From Marinobacter sediminicola (GTDB lineage Bacteria > Pseudomonadota > Gammaproteobacteria > Pseudomonadales > Oleiphilaceae): a stretch of 64,000 nucleotides of DNA. The notes below the pieces were generated by a model, which was not told where the DNA came from, searched no databases, and saw nothing but the letters and a program-made list of their open reading frames with translations. Location: assembly GCF_031157525.1 (NCBI RefSeq), contig NZ_JAVIXR010000004.1, positions 359,900 to 423,899 on the forward strand, given 5' to 3'. The first letter of the stretch is position 1. The number at the start of each line of letters is the position of its first letter. A program made the translations under genes and the position numbers. Below are positions 1-8,631 of this stretch, in pieces.

Positions 1-94
1 TGTCATCCAGATTGGCAGAATATGCTTGTGTTGAGGTAAGGGCAGTGACGAAAACTGCGGGTAAGCACACTCGCTGAACTCGTTTTTTTAGCAT
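1..94 (-). CDS. Secreted protein, N-terminal fragment only
   Basis: The reverse strand from 94 opens with ATG and stays open for 31 codons to the window edge. The first residues are MLKKRVQRVCLPAVF, then a hydrophobic stretch ending TQAYSA before NLDD. That is a clear Sec signal peptide with an AxA-like cleavage site near residue 26. The mature protein lies outside the window, so its function cannot be stated. It is divergent from the AraC-type regulator starting at 326, with about 230 bases between them, so that regulator may control it (inference). Confidence 0.6.
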   Translation of the reverse strand, partial: MLKKRVQRVCLPAVFVTALTSTQAYSANLDD

Positions 95-269
95 CGTGAA
101 TTCAGGCCTCCGACCTATCCGTGGTTCAACAGCACGGCCTGATTACAAAGTTAATATACTTGTTCTTAATCTAGTATAGCGTCATAGGTTTGCAAGGAAA
201 ACCAATGGGCGCTTAGCTTTGCCATGATGTTAACTGTTGAGAAGTTTATAGCGGTGAAATGGTGATTGG

Positions 270-293
270 CTTAAGCTTAAGCTTAAACTTAAA
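270..293. repeat. Four-copy 6-bp tandem repeat upstream of araC-type gene
   Basis: Four consecutive hexamers are cttaag, cttaag, cttaaa, cttaaa. The first two are palindromic. The array ends 32 bases before the start codon at 326, in the space shared with the divergent secreted-protein gene. It may be an operator, possibly for autoregulation, or a chance low-complexity tract. Only its position supports a regulatory role. Confidence 0.6.
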
Positions 294-325
294 CAGGATT
301 ATTTTACCATCGCAAGGAGCGCTCC

Positions 326-1288
326 ATGGGCCAGGCGTCCAACATTCTAGGGGATGGTTATCAGCCTCCGGCTCGGTTTCATGATCTGGACGAGGTTAAC
401 CATGCCGTTAGTGGTTCCAATCTGGAATTTCTGCAACTGAAGTCCGGCAAACTCGATATCTCGCTTGACCAGATGTCATTTGATGGCCTTTCTGTCGACG
501 TTGGTACTGCGAACTTGCCTATTCGTGCGGTGGGCGAGTTGGACCCTGCGCGATTCAGCATAGCGGTCTTTGCAAATGGCGCTCAGGCTATGTGGAACGG
601 TAATCCCATTGATGACTCGCAACTGCTAGTGTGCCCGCCAGGCGTGGAACTTAACGGCTACTTGTCGCCAGTTTATGGGTGGACCTCCCTCGTTTTTCGC
701 CCCGAGTGGATCGAATCCCTCGAACAAATCATGTTGCTCACCAACGTGACTCATGCTTCTTCCGGCTCATCTTTCAGGCCCACACCCACAAAGCTAACAG
801 ATCTGTGGCAAGCGATCACAAACCTCGTTCGGCCAGTCGAGTTTCCATTGGGAAGTCTGGCTGAAGAATGGTTGATGACCGATCTGCGCAACGCGCTGGG
901 TGCCGTACTGAGTGATACGGATGTCCCTACGGCGAAAGTCATGACTCAGGCCCGGGGCCATTTCATGACAGCGAAAAGAGCCGAATGCTATATGCGCGAG
1001 AGAATGACAGAGCCACTCAGCGTTGACGATCTGTGTGTGGCTATGAACACTAGCCGTCGATATCTGGAATACGCCTTTTCTGAAGCGTTCGGAACAAGCC
1101 CGTCCCGCTATTTGCGGTTGTTACGGCTGCACGAGGTACGCAGCAAATTAAAGGCGTCCGGTGGCCAAACAACGGTGACGAACGAGGCTCTGAGTTTGGG
1201 CTTCAACCACTTGAGCCTATTTACTACACAGTACAAGAGTGTATTTGATGAGTGCCCAAGCCTCACGCTTGCTCGGGCAGGCACATAA
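326..1288 (+). CDS. AraC family transcriptional regulator
   Basis: This 320-residue DNA-binding regulator has the family layout: an N-terminal sensing domain of about 200 residues with no catalytic signature I recognise, then a C-terminal double helix-turn-helix from about residue 225. The first HTH is visible as SVDDLCVAMNTSRRYLEYAF and the second as the ALSLGFNHLSLFTTQYK region, ending in the usual CPS motif. The start is set by aaggag six bases before the ATG. The effector is unknown. Likely targets are itself, the divergent secreted protein or the downstream envelope genes, but this is inferred from position only. Confidence 0.85.
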   Translation: MGQASNILGDGYQPPARFHDLDEVNHAVSGSNLEFLQLKSGKLDISLDQMSFDGLSVDVGTANLPIRAVGELDPARFSIAVFANGAQAMWNGNPIDDSQLLVCPPGVELNGYLSPVYGWTSLVFRPEWIESLEQIMLLTNVTHASSGSSFRPTPTKLTDLWQAITNLVRPVEFPLGSLAEEWLMTDLRNALGAVLSDTDVPTAKVMTQARGHFMTAKRAECYMRERMTEPLSVDDLCVAMNTSRRYLEYAFSEAFGTSPSRYLRLLRLHEVRSKLKASGGQTTVTNEALSLGFNHLSLFTTQYKSVFDECPSLTLARAGT

Positions 1289-1463
1289 CAGCTGTACGTT
1301 TGCCTTTCAAAAAATCGGCACCCGTGCGCATTCACGATAGCCATCAGGAGCTCGCAGGCCTATCTTGAATTCGATTTATAGTAGGCTGAAGAAAGCCAAT
1401 TGAAACAGCATCACAATACTGCTCCCTAATAGCGAGTGCCGAGTGCCACGGAGGGTAGGGATT

Positions 1464-2453
1464 TTGAAACAAGCAAGGGTTAACGCGATTACCCCTGCGG
1501 CTAGCGTTGTCTTATGGTTTTTTATTCTGGGACCGTCGATCGCCACGGCCGATGGGGAGGCTCCATTAGAAGGCAGATTTTGGCCCGTCGAACACTGGCA
1601 AGCTATCGTTCTAATCGCCATGGTGGTCGTACAGGGATTGTTGATTGTTGCACTCTTACTGAAGCGGCGCCTGTGCTCCGAGGGCAGGAATACGATGGCC
1701 GAAGGTCGGGTCGAGCTGTTGCACGCTTCACGTCTGACTGTTGTGGGCCAGCTTTCTGCCTCGATAGCACATGAGATTAACCAACCACTTGGGGCCATAC
1801 TGAGTAATGCGGATGCTGCTGAACTCATGTTGGCTAAAGCCGATCCGGATCTTGACGAAGTGCGCCTGATCCTCGCCGACATTCGCAAGGATGGCTTGCG
1901 GGCAAGCGAGGTTGTTCGCCAGGTTCGAACCCTTGTGCAAAAACGGAAACCCAAGTTTATCGAATTTGATCTGCAGGTTGTTGCCAGAGAAATCTTGCAG
2001 TTGGTCGCTCCGATCGCTGAGAGCCGCGGAGTTACAATCCTGACTGAGTTCAGCTCGGAAGCAGTGCATGTGCGCGGCGATCCGGTTTTGCTTCGACAGG
2101 CTATGCTCAATCTTTTGTTAAATGCGATGGATGCGCTGATGGATTTGCCCGAATCGCAGGCCAAGATCAAATTTTCCGCGGCCCTGCCGCAACCCGGAAG
2201 AGTTGACGTCGTGGTGCGCGATTACGGCAATGGTCTACCGGAATTGCAGCGGGATAATTTGTTCAGCGCCTTTTTTACAACTAAGGAGCATGGTTTGGGT
2301 CTTGGGCTTCCCATTGTACGATCGATCGTCGAATTCCATGGTGGTCGCATTCACGCGGAGAATCATAGTGATGGCGGCGCTTTGTTCCGCTTCACCATTC
2401 CGGCAGCATACGTAGCCGGTGAAGCCAATCATTCAGCGGGGGAGCCGGTATGA
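1464..2453 (+). CDS. Sensor histidine kinase with minimal sensor region
   Basis: This is the kinase of a two-component pair. From the TTG start there are 329 residues: a hydrophobic N-terminal segment (about 10-28), a loop of only about 20 residues, a second membrane helix (about 44-67), the HisKA box with phospho-acceptor His103 in SIAHEINQP, then the HATPase_c domain with N box (NLLLNAMDAL), G1 (DYGNGLP) and G2 (HGLGLGLP). The kinase core resembles FixL/ABC-sensor type kinases, which normally carry a large periplasmic or PAS sensor; that domain is missing. TTG at 1464 is preferred because ggaggg lies about 10 bases upstream; GTG at 1443 would add 7 residues. Its stop overlaps the next gene by 4 bases (ATGA), so kinase and regulator are translationally coupled. 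Confidence 0.85.
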   Translation: MKQARVNAITPAASVVLWFFILGPSIATADGEAPLEGRFWPVEHWQAIVLIAMVVVQGLLIVALLLKRRLCSEGRNTMAEGRVELLHASRLTVVGQLSASIAHEINQPLGAILSNADAAELMLAKADPDLDEVRLILADIRKDGLRASEVVRQVRTLVQKRKPKFIEFDLQVVAREILQLVAPIAESRGVTILTEFSSEAVHVRGDPVLLRQAMLNLLLNAMDALMDLPESQAKIKFSAALPQPGRVDVVVRDYGNGLPELQRDNLFSAFFTTKEHGLGLGLPIVRSIVEFHGGRIHAENHSDGGALFRFTIPAAYVAGEANHSAGEPV

Positions 2454-3070
2454 CCACGGAAATGCAGGCTACCGTGCATGTTATTGATGACGATGAATCA
2501 CTGCGCACGGCCCTGGCGCGGTTACTTGGAGCGGCCGGGCTTAATGTGCGAACGTATTCCGGAGCAGGAGATTTCCTGCTGAACTGGCAGGCGGGCGGTG
2601 CTGGATGCATCCTTCTGGACGTAGACATGCCGGGTGGACCGAGTGGCCCCGAATTACATAACGCTTTGGCGCAGCGAGATGATGCGCTTCCCGTGGTGTT
2701 CCTCACGGGGCATGGCGATATCAGTATGGGAGTGGCTGCGATTAAGTCCGGCGCTGTGGATTTTCTGACCAAACCCGTCGAGCGCGAGTGTTTGCTTGCT
2801 GCAGTTCGTGCAGCTATTGCACAGAATTGTGCAGACCGCGAGGCGCAGGCCAAAGAACGTGAGCTTCAGGCAAGCTATCAGTCTCTATCTCCAAGAGAGA
2901 AAGAAGTGTTTGTTCAGGTTACCGCTGGACGCCTCAATAAGCAGATTGCCTATGACCTGGGCACTTGTGAACGCACGATCAAAGCACACCGCGCAAAAGT
3001 GATGGAAAAATTCCATATCCATCAGTTTGTAGACCTCATCAAAATCGCGACCCGGCTCAACATAGAATAA
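2450..3070 (+). CDS. FixJ/NarL-type response regulator (REC + LuxR HTH)
   Basis: This 206-residue regulator is the partner of the kinase whose stop codon it overlaps. The N-terminal receiver has the acidic pair in VIDDDES, phospho-acceptor Asp57 (ILLDVDMPGG), Thr86 (FLTGH) and Lys108 (FLTKP). A charged linker of about 20 residues leads to a LuxR-type HTH (LSPREKEVF, then TCERTIKAHRAKVM). FixJ-family regulators of this size activate transcription when phosphorylated. Targets are unknown. The DUF1254 and membrane-protein genes downstream in the same direction are plausible (inference). Confidence 0.9.
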   Translation: MTTEMQATVHVIDDDESLRTALARLLGAAGLNVRTYSGAGDFLLNWQAGGAGCILLDVDMPGGPSGPELHNALAQRDDALPVVFLTGHGDISMGVAAIKSGAVDFLTKPVERECLLAAVRAAIAQNCADREAQAKERELQASYQSLSPREKEVFVQVTAGRLNKQIAYDLGTCERTIKAHRAKVMEKFHIHQFVDLIKIATRLNIE

Positions 3071-3206
3071 ACAGCACCATCCGGTTTTGCCCCGAAGGGC
3101 AGGCCGCTCGCCCCAGTAGCCAATGTTGTATTCAGCCTGATTCAGGGATGCTAACCCTTGATTGCGTGCGGATCTTCCGTGCTGCAACTCCAGGGAGTCA
3201 GACGGC

Positions 3207-3584
3207 ATGTCGGACCACAATTTGGATATTGTCCTGGTCGAGAACGATGCAAGCTTGCGCCATGCTATGCAACGCATGCTGCAGGCCGCTGGATGCAACG
3301 TTACAACTTTTTGCTCCGCAAAAACTCTGATGGAACAGGGCATCGACCAAGCCAGACAGTGTGACTGCCTGGTGCTGGATATCTGTCTGCCCGGAATCTC
3401 TGGCATTGATCTCTTCTGCACTCTGCGAAAAGGCGGCCCCCTTCCGCCTTGTATTTTTATTACCGGCCATGACTCTCTTGGGCAACGCGATAGCGCCATC
3501 CGCTCTGGCGCGTCTGACTACCTTCTAAAGCCGTTCACCGGCACCAGTTTGCTTGACGCCATAGTGCGAGCGGCCGCGGCATAA
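3207..3584 (+). CDS. Stand-alone receiver-domain protein
   Basis: This 125-residue protein is a single CheY-like receiver with no output domain. It has an acidic pocket in LVENDAS, phospho-acceptor Asp58 (LVLDICLPG), Thr87 (FITGHD) and Lys108 (LLKPF). Single receivers act as phosphate sinks, phosphorelay intermediates or protein-protein switches. The ATG at 3207 is chosen because it has gggag upstream and starts exactly at the receiver fold; an upstream TTG at 3162 would add 15 unconserved residues. It follows the kinase/FixJ pair by 136 bases, so it may be a third member of that relay. Its closest receiver relative appears to be the preceding FixJ-type protein. Confidence 0.85.
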   Translation: MSDHNLDIVLVENDASLRHAMQRMLQAAGCNVTTFCSAKTLMEQGIDQARQCDCLVLDICLPGISGIDLFCTLRKGGPLPPCIFITGHDSLGQRDSAIRSGASDYLLKPFTGTSLLDAIVRAAAA

Positions 3585-3689
3585 ATTCCGTGCGTCCTGA
3601 CAAGAAACGGTATTACTCCGTCGAAATCCGGGATGTCTACACATATATCAGCGGCTAGGCGGGTTCGTGGACGACCGGAAACGATGCGG

Positions 3690-3705
3690 CTGCCCTCAGG
3701 GGCAG
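3690..3705 (+). terminator. Small hairpin after the receiver gene
   Basis: ctgccc and gggcag pair around a four-base loop and are followed by ttt. The U-run is short, so this is at best a weak intrinsic terminator between the regulatory genes and the DUF1254 genes. Confidence 0.3.
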
Positions 3706-3815
3706 TTTGGCTCTCCCATAATGCCAATACTCATAATGCAGCGACCACACCATAATCAAGAAGTACCTGACTAATACTTAAACTGCAGATGGAATCTTTG
3801 CCTCATGGAGTTGTT

Positions 3816-5243
3816 ATGAAAAGTCGAATGATAGTAATCATGGTGGCCTTTGTGGCGCTCGTCAGCACCACCGCAACTGCAACATCTGCAGATAAAGTCA
3901 GCGTGGACCAATTCAAAGCCATCGCTGAAGAGGGCTATATTTACGGCCTGCCGCTCGTCATGAACTACGCCGTCATGAACGAGTATGTTGTCGACAAGAA
4001 CTCAGGTCAGTACAAAGCACCGTTCAACCACATAAAGAACGAGCCGCGTCTCTATACCTATAAAGACACTACAATCCTCAGCCCGAACAGCGATACGCCT
4101 TATTCGATTGCCTGGCTGGATCTGCGCGCCGAGCCTGTCGTAATTACGGTTCCAGAGGTCGGCAAGGGCCGTTATTACTCGGCGCAACTGGTCGATGGGA
4201 ACCTTTACAATGCCGGCTATATTGGCAGCCGTGCAACCGGAAATGAAGCCGGTTCCTATGCGGTTGCCGGTCCTGACTGGCAAGGCGATACGCCAGAAGG
4301 CGTTGGTAAGGTTTTCCATTCGTCGACGCCGTTCATGTTCGTCATTTTTCGCACCCAGCTGTTCGATGCCCAGGACATGCCCAAAGTAGAGGAGGTCCAG
4401 GCCGGGTACAAAGTCGACCTGCTGTCGACGTTCCAGGGCTCGCCCGCGCCAGCCGCGTCACCGGAAATAGATTTCATCCCTGCTAATTCGGCCGGGGTCA
4501 AAGCCCATTTTTGGAGTTATCTCAGCGCAGCACTTGAATACATTCCCGAGTCAGACCGAGACAAAAACATTCGTGCCAAGCTGGCCAGTATCGGTGTTGA
4601 GCCGGGGCGCACTTTCGACATGATCAGTCTCTCGCCGGAACAACAGCAGGCGATGGCTGCGGGAATGAAAGCAGGTGACGCCAAGGTCAACCAGTTTGTG
4701 GCTAGTGGTGCAACGGACGTCAACGGATGGCAAGTCGGTTCCATGTGGGGCGATAGCACTTTCTATAACGGTGACTGGCTCAAGCGTGCCGGCGGCGCTA
4801 AGGCTGGTATCTACGGCAACGATGCCGCCGAGGCTATGTATTTGCTGGCCCGCAGTGACAGCAAAGGCCAGCTACTGGATGGCAGCAAGCATGACTACAC
4901 ACTCACCTTCGCCGCCGACCAACTACCACCAGTAAATGCATTCTGGTCTGTGACTATGTACTACGGAGACAGCCAACTATTGGTCGAAAACCCGATCAAT
5001 CGTTATCTGGTCAATTCGGCAATGGTGCCGGACATGAAGAAGAATGCCGACGGTACTCTGACCCTCTACATACAGCACAACTCGCCCGGTAAGGACAAAG
5101 AGTCGAACTGGCTTCCTGCGCCGGATGGTCCGATTTATATGGCGCTACGCATGTATTGGCCAGCACCAGCAAATGAGGCTTCAACTGTACTTCCGCCTGG
5201 AAAGGGCACCTGGCAGCCACCCGGAATTGCGGTTGCTGATTGA
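3816..5243 (+). CDS. Secreted DUF1254/DUF1214 domain protein
   Basis: This 475-residue exported protein has an N-terminal signal peptide (MKSRMIVIMVAF to TATSA). The DUF1254 half (about 40-170) has the characteristic EEGYIYGLPLVMNY opening and an NSDTPYS motif. The C-terminal DUF1214 half has FWSVTMYYGDSQLL, then NPINRY, and ends in an LRMYWP motif. The family is common in Proteobacteria and its biochemical role is unestablished. The start at 3816 is taken because atggag lies five bases upstream and the signal peptide begins there; an upstream ATG at 3789 would add nine unlikely residues. The paralogous gene at 5312 follows, so the two probably form one unit. Confidence 0.85.
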   Translation: MKSRMIVIMVAFVALVSTTATATSADKVSVDQFKAIAEEGYIYGLPLVMNYAVMNEYVVDKNSGQYKAPFNHIKNEPRLYTYKDTTILSPNSDTPYSIAWLDLRAEPVVITVPEVGKGRYYSAQLVDGNLYNAGYIGSRATGNEAGSYAVAGPDWQGDTPEGVGKVFHSSTPFMFVIFRTQLFDAQDMPKVEEVQAGYKVDLLSTFQGSPAPAASPEIDFIPANSAGVKAHFWSYLSAALEYIPESDRDKNIRAKLASIGVEPGRTFDMISLSPEQQQAMAAGMKAGDAKVNQFVASGATDVNGWQVGSMWGDSTFYNGDWLKRAGGAKAGIYGNDAAEAMYLLARSDSKGQLLDGSKHDYTLTFAADQLPPVNAFWSVTMYYGDSQLLVENPINRYLVNSAMVPDMKKNADGTLTLYIQHNSPGKDKESNWLPAPDGPIYMALRMYWPAPANEASTVLPPGKGTWQPPGIAVAD

Positions 5244-5251
5244 ACCGCAAT
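5226..5251 (+). terminator. Hairpin overlapping the stop of the first DUF1254 gene
   Basis: attgcggtt and aaccgcaat form a perfect 9-bp inverted repeat with an 8-base loop that spans the TGA stop at 5241-5243. No U-run follows, so it may attenuate or stabilise the transcript between the two DUF1254 genes rather than end it. Confidence 0.35.
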
Positions 5252-5311
5252 CCCTTGAGTAGCGGATAGCTACCAGGCCCGTGGGTTGGATATATTCCTT
5301 ATGGAGCAGAT

Positions 5312-6877
5312 ATGAAACACAGTACGATCGTTCTTCTCACTGCCGCACTCTCTACAGGGGTGCTCCCTGCTGCTTACGCGGAAGACATCACGCCGGGTTA
5401 CAACCACAAAATTCCGGCGAAAATAATGACTCCGGACGAAGTGGAAACATCCATCGGGACACTGAATTTTTTCGATGGCATGCCTGATGAGGCAACCGTT
5501 GAGAAGGTCTACGACAACCTTGATCTCATTCGAGGAACCGAAACTTTTTTGAACGGCATTCCCGCTACATCTATGGAGGGCATGCGTTTAGGTTTTGTTA
5601 GCATGGGCGTGGACGCGTCGAACAAAGCCATCATTATGGATAATCTACTTGATTCCAGTCCGCTGTTCCTTACCGGTAACACCGACACGGTCTACTGCAT
5701 AGCCTTTCTCGATCTCAAGAAGGATGGGGCTACCGTCGTGGAAATTCCTGCTAATTCCGCGCCTGGAACCGTGGACGACGCCTACTTCCGTTTTGTGACA
5801 GACATGGGAATCCCCGGTCCTGATGCGGGTAAGGGCGGCAAGTACCTGATCTTGCCGCCGGACTATGACGGTGACCTTAATCCTCCAGAGGGCGGCATGA
5901 AGGCTGAGATTGATGGAGAAACGTACTTCGTCTCCAAATCCACCAGCTATGTCAATCTGTTGTTCTTGCGTGGATTTCTGGTAGACGGAAAGCCCGATGT
6001 AGCAACCGCGATGTTTGAGAATGGCCTCAAGATTTACTCGCTGAAAGACGCTGATAATCCTCCAAAGATGGAGTTCATCAGTGGTTCGGGAAAAAGCTTC
6101 AATACCATTCACGCGAACGACTTCGATTTCTATGAAGAACTCCACACGGTGATCGAGCGCGAGCCCGTATCAATGCTCGAGCCCCAATTGCGCGGCCTAT
6201 TTGCTTCCATAGGTATTGAGAAAGGAAAACCATTCAATCCCGACGCCCGAATGAAGAAAATACTGACACAAGCCGCTGCAATAGGTAATGCGACTGCTCG
6301 TGCAATTGTGTTTCGTCCTCGGCTGGAAGGGTTTGCCTACTATCCCGACAGTGGTTGGGGAACAGGTTTTGTTGGCGGCTCTTACAAATGGTTGAAAAAT
6401 GACGGCATGGGCGGGCGTAATCTGGATGCCCGGGCTCTATTTTTCTATCAAGCCACCGTTAATACGCCCGCAATGGTCCTGGAAATGGTGGGTAAAGGAT
6501 CACAGTACGCGGTTACATCGGTCGACAAGAATGGCGATTACCTTAATGGCAACAACAACTATCAGCTGAACATTCCTGCCAATGTTCCTGCCGCTGACTT
6601 CTGGTCGGTCGTGGTTTATGACCCGCAGACTCGGTCCGAACTGCAAACCCGTCAACCGTTCCCTAGCAAGAACAACAAACGCGATGACCTGGCTGAGAAC
6701 CCGGATGGATCGGTAACGCTTTATTTCGGACCAGATGCACCCGAAAAGAACAAGAGTAACTGGATTCAGACTGTGCCAAATAAGGGTTGGTACCCAATCC
6801 TGCGCCTCTATGGACCTTTGGCTCCGTGGTTCGACAAAACCTGGCAGCCCGGCGAAATAGAACTGACGGCTAATTGA
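5312..6877 (+). CDS. Second secreted DUF1254/DUF1214 domain protein
   Basis: This 521-residue exported paralogue of the preceding gene has a signal peptide (MKHSTIVLLTAAL to AAYA, then EDITPG). The DUF1254 region carries NTDTVYCIAFLDL, equivalent to NSDTPYS in its neighbour. The DUF1214 region has ADFWSVVVYDPQTRSEL and SVTLYFGPDAP, ending LRLYGP. Start: ggagcag lies a few bases before the ATG. The two copies have diverged strongly, which suggests different substrates or roles rather than a recent duplication. The function of the family is not established, and tandem pairs are common. Confidence 0.85.
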   Translation: MKHSTIVLLTAALSTGVLPAAYAEDITPGYNHKIPAKIMTPDEVETSIGTLNFFDGMPDEATVEKVYDNLDLIRGTETFLNGIPATSMEGMRLGFVSMGVDASNKAIIMDNLLDSSPLFLTGNTDTVYCIAFLDLKKDGATVVEIPANSAPGTVDDAYFRFVTDMGIPGPDAGKGGKYLILPPDYDGDLNPPEGGMKAEIDGETYFVSKSTSYVNLLFLRGFLVDGKPDVATAMFENGLKIYSLKDADNPPKMEFISGSGKSFNTIHANDFDFYEELHTVIEREPVSMLEPQLRGLFASIGIEKGKPFNPDARMKKILTQAAAIGNATARAIVFRPRLEGFAYYPDSGWGTGFVGGSYKWLKNDGMGGRNLDARALFFYQATVNTPAMVLEMVGKGSQYAVTSVDKNGDYLNGNNNYQLNIPANVPAADFWSVVVYDPQTRSELQTRQPFPSKNNKRDDLAENPDGSVTLYFGPDAPEKNKSNWIQTVPNKGWYPILRLYGPLAPWFDKTWQPGEIELTAN

Positions 6878-6958
6878 TCTAAGCAATAGACTAATACCTG
6901 GCTGCCGGTCACGCTTTGAGTGTGGCCGTGGATATCAACAATTCACAAAGGAAAAGAT

Positions 6959-7570
6959 ATGAAATTCACAGTAAGAGCTTTGGGTGCCGGTCTGTTGTGT
7001 TTGATGGTTACAGCGCCCGTGCTGGCGGCCGTCCCCGCAGGCAATGCTGTTTCCGAGCGCGAAATGCCAGCCGTGGCGATGGGAGAGGGCGTTAGGGCGA
7101 CAGCCATTGTTGTGGCAGTTGATTGGGGTAACCGTGTGTTGGTGCTGCGCACTGAGGATGACGAACTCGTTCGCCTGAATGTTGGCGAGGAGGCCCGCAA
7201 TCTGGCACAGATTCGTGCCGGAGACAGGGTTGTTGTGACCTACAGCATTGGCGTTGCGTTGGCACTCAGCCCTGCTGATGCCAACTCAGACATGCGCGCG
7301 CGCGTTGATGCGGTGACGCTGGACCGTGCCGAACCTGGTGAAAAACCGGGCGGAACGCTGCGTTCGACGATCCATGCCCGGGGTGTGGTGCGCGCTATCG
7401 ATTCAGAGCTTCGCACAGTGACCTTTGAGGGTGCTGAGCACACGGTCACATTGGCGGTTGGCGAGGAAGTTGATCTGGCGAAGATTCATGTTGGTGATCA
7501 AGTGGATGCCCTTTACCAGGAATCGCTTGCCATTAGCGTAGAACATACGTTGTCGTCTGCCCGCGATTGA
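6959..7570 (+). CDS. Secreted protein with a duplicated small beta-rich domain
   Basis: This 203-residue protein with a signal peptide (MKFTVRALGAGLLCLMVTAPVLA) is one I do not recognise. Its mature part is two copies of one domain. The first (about 40-105) runs VRATAIVVAVDWGNRVLVLR to LNVGEEARNLAQIRAGDRV. The second (about 140-195) runs ARGVVRAIDSELRTVTFEG to LAVGEEVDLAKIHVGDQVDA. The shared pattern is a beta strand, a short turn, then VGEE...I.(A/V)GD.V. It resembles small periplasmic OB/SH3-like folds, but that is only an impression. aaaggaaaag precedes the ATG. It sits between the DUF1254 genes and an outer-membrane protein and probably works with them (inference). Confidence 0.75.
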   Translation: MKFTVRALGAGLLCLMVTAPVLAAVPAGNAVSEREMPAVAMGEGVRATAIVVAVDWGNRVLVLRTEDDELVRLNVGEEARNLAQIRAGDRVVVTYSIGVALALSPADANSDMRARVDAVTLDRAEPGEKPGGTLRSTIHARGVVRAIDSELRTVTFEGAEHTVTLAVGEEVDLAKIHVGDQVDALYQESLAISVEHTLSSARD

Positions 7571-7662
7571 CCTAGCTGTTGGCGATCCAAACCATCGCCA
7601 AGAACGACAAATATAATCTCACTATGTCGGCGGTAGCCTTCCTCTCGTCCGGAGAATCGATC

Positions 7663-8502
7663 ATGTATTCACCTTTGAAAAGGCGTGTGCTTTTGCGGCA
7701 AGCTTGCTCGTTGACTGTTTTGGCAATACCGCTGGGCATCGGTTGCTCTGCTGTCTATGCGCAGGGTTCTGCTGATGAGCTTGCCAAGCAACTTGCAAAC
7801 CCCATAGCCAGCCTTACCAGCGTGCCGATGCAGCTGAACTATGATGACGGTATTGGCGCTCGGGATGACGGTTATAAGTACACCCTTAATGTGCAGCCAG
7901 TAGTACCTGTTTCTATCAGTGAAGACTGGAATATGATCTCCCGCACGATTGTTCCGCTCGTTTTCCAGGATGAGATCTTTCCGGGCGCTGGCGACCAGTC
8001 TGGCCTTGGCGATGTAACGCAGAGCCTGTTTTTCTCACCAAAGGCGCTGACGGCAAACGGATGGACTTGGGGTGCCGGACCGGTTCTTCTGATTCCTACT
8101 GCAAGCGACGACCTGCTTGGGACAGAAAAATGGGGTGCTGGCCCCACAGTTGTTGCACTGAAACAAACGACCGGTGGATGGACGTACGGTGCGTTGGCTA
8201 ATCACATCTGGTCCTTTGCCGGTGAGAGCGATCGTGAGGACGTCAACGCTACCTATTTGCAGCCATTCCTTGCGAAGGGTCTTGGCAAAGGTCGCACTGT
8301 GAACGTCGCTCTGGAATCTACCTATAACTGGGAGGCTGAGCAGTGGACCGTCCCACTGAATGTTGCGTACAGCAAAGTAACCAAACTGGGCGACCAGCTC
8401 GTAAGCTTTCAGGGCGGCGCGCGCTATTACCTTGACGCGCCAGACAATGGCCCTGAATGGGGATTGCGCTTCACGTTTACGCTACTGTTTCCTAAAGGAT
8501 AA
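7663..8502 (+). CDS. Outer-membrane transporter-like protein (phenol MetA-type)
   Basis: This 279-residue protein has a signal peptide with a twin-arginine-like start (YSPLKRRVLLRQACS) ending CSAVYA before QGSADELAK. The rest is an alternating beta-barrel pattern with family-typical phrases: NLMPIQ-like start as MQLNYDDGIG, then PLVFQDEIFPGAGDQSGLGD, VLLIPTAS, GPTVVAL and a C-terminal aromatic strand ending LLFPKG. It matches the family often labelled 'transporter' or MetA-pathway-of-phenol-degradation. A channel role in the outer membrane is likely and the substrate is unknown. The start at 7663 has ccggag upstream; earlier in-frame starts lack a signal peptide. Confidence 0.75.
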   Translation: MYSPLKRRVLLRQACSLTVLAIPLGIGCSAVYAQGSADELAKQLANPIASLTSVPMQLNYDDGIGARDDGYKYTLNVQPVVPVSISEDWNMISRTIVPLVFQDEIFPGAGDQSGLGDVTQSLFFSPKALTANGWTWGAGPVLLIPTASDDLLGTEKWGAGPTVVALKQTTGGWTYGALANHIWSFAGESDREDVNATYLQPFLAKGLGKGRTVNVALESTYNWEAEQWTVPLNVAYSKVTKLGDQLVSFQGGARYYLDAPDNGPEWGLRFTFTLLFPKG

Positions 8503-8631
8503 TGAACGCTTGTACCCGGCGATGTTTAGCTTGTGGGCGGGGAGGGTGGTCGTATAGAGGGGGAGGCGGTTGAACTCGGTAATCAGTAAAACGCGCCGTC
8601 CCTAGCGCCTCGCAGGAAAAACTTTTACGAT

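Noticed and set aside
1376..2170. 264-codon frame antisense to the histidine kinase
   Set aside because: Lies fully inside the kinase gene; Arg/Ser/Thr-rich translation is typical of a shadow frame.
3088..3101. tgccc-cgaa-gggca hairpin after the FixJ-type gene
   Set aside because: Only five base pairs and no T-run; not strong enough to call a terminator.
2885..3499. 204-codon frame antisense to the response-regulator genes
   Set aside because: Covers two well-supported receiver genes on the other strand.
3518..3727. Reverse-strand 69-codon frame before the DUF1254 genes
   Set aside because: Half of it lies inside the receiver gene and there is no ribosome site.
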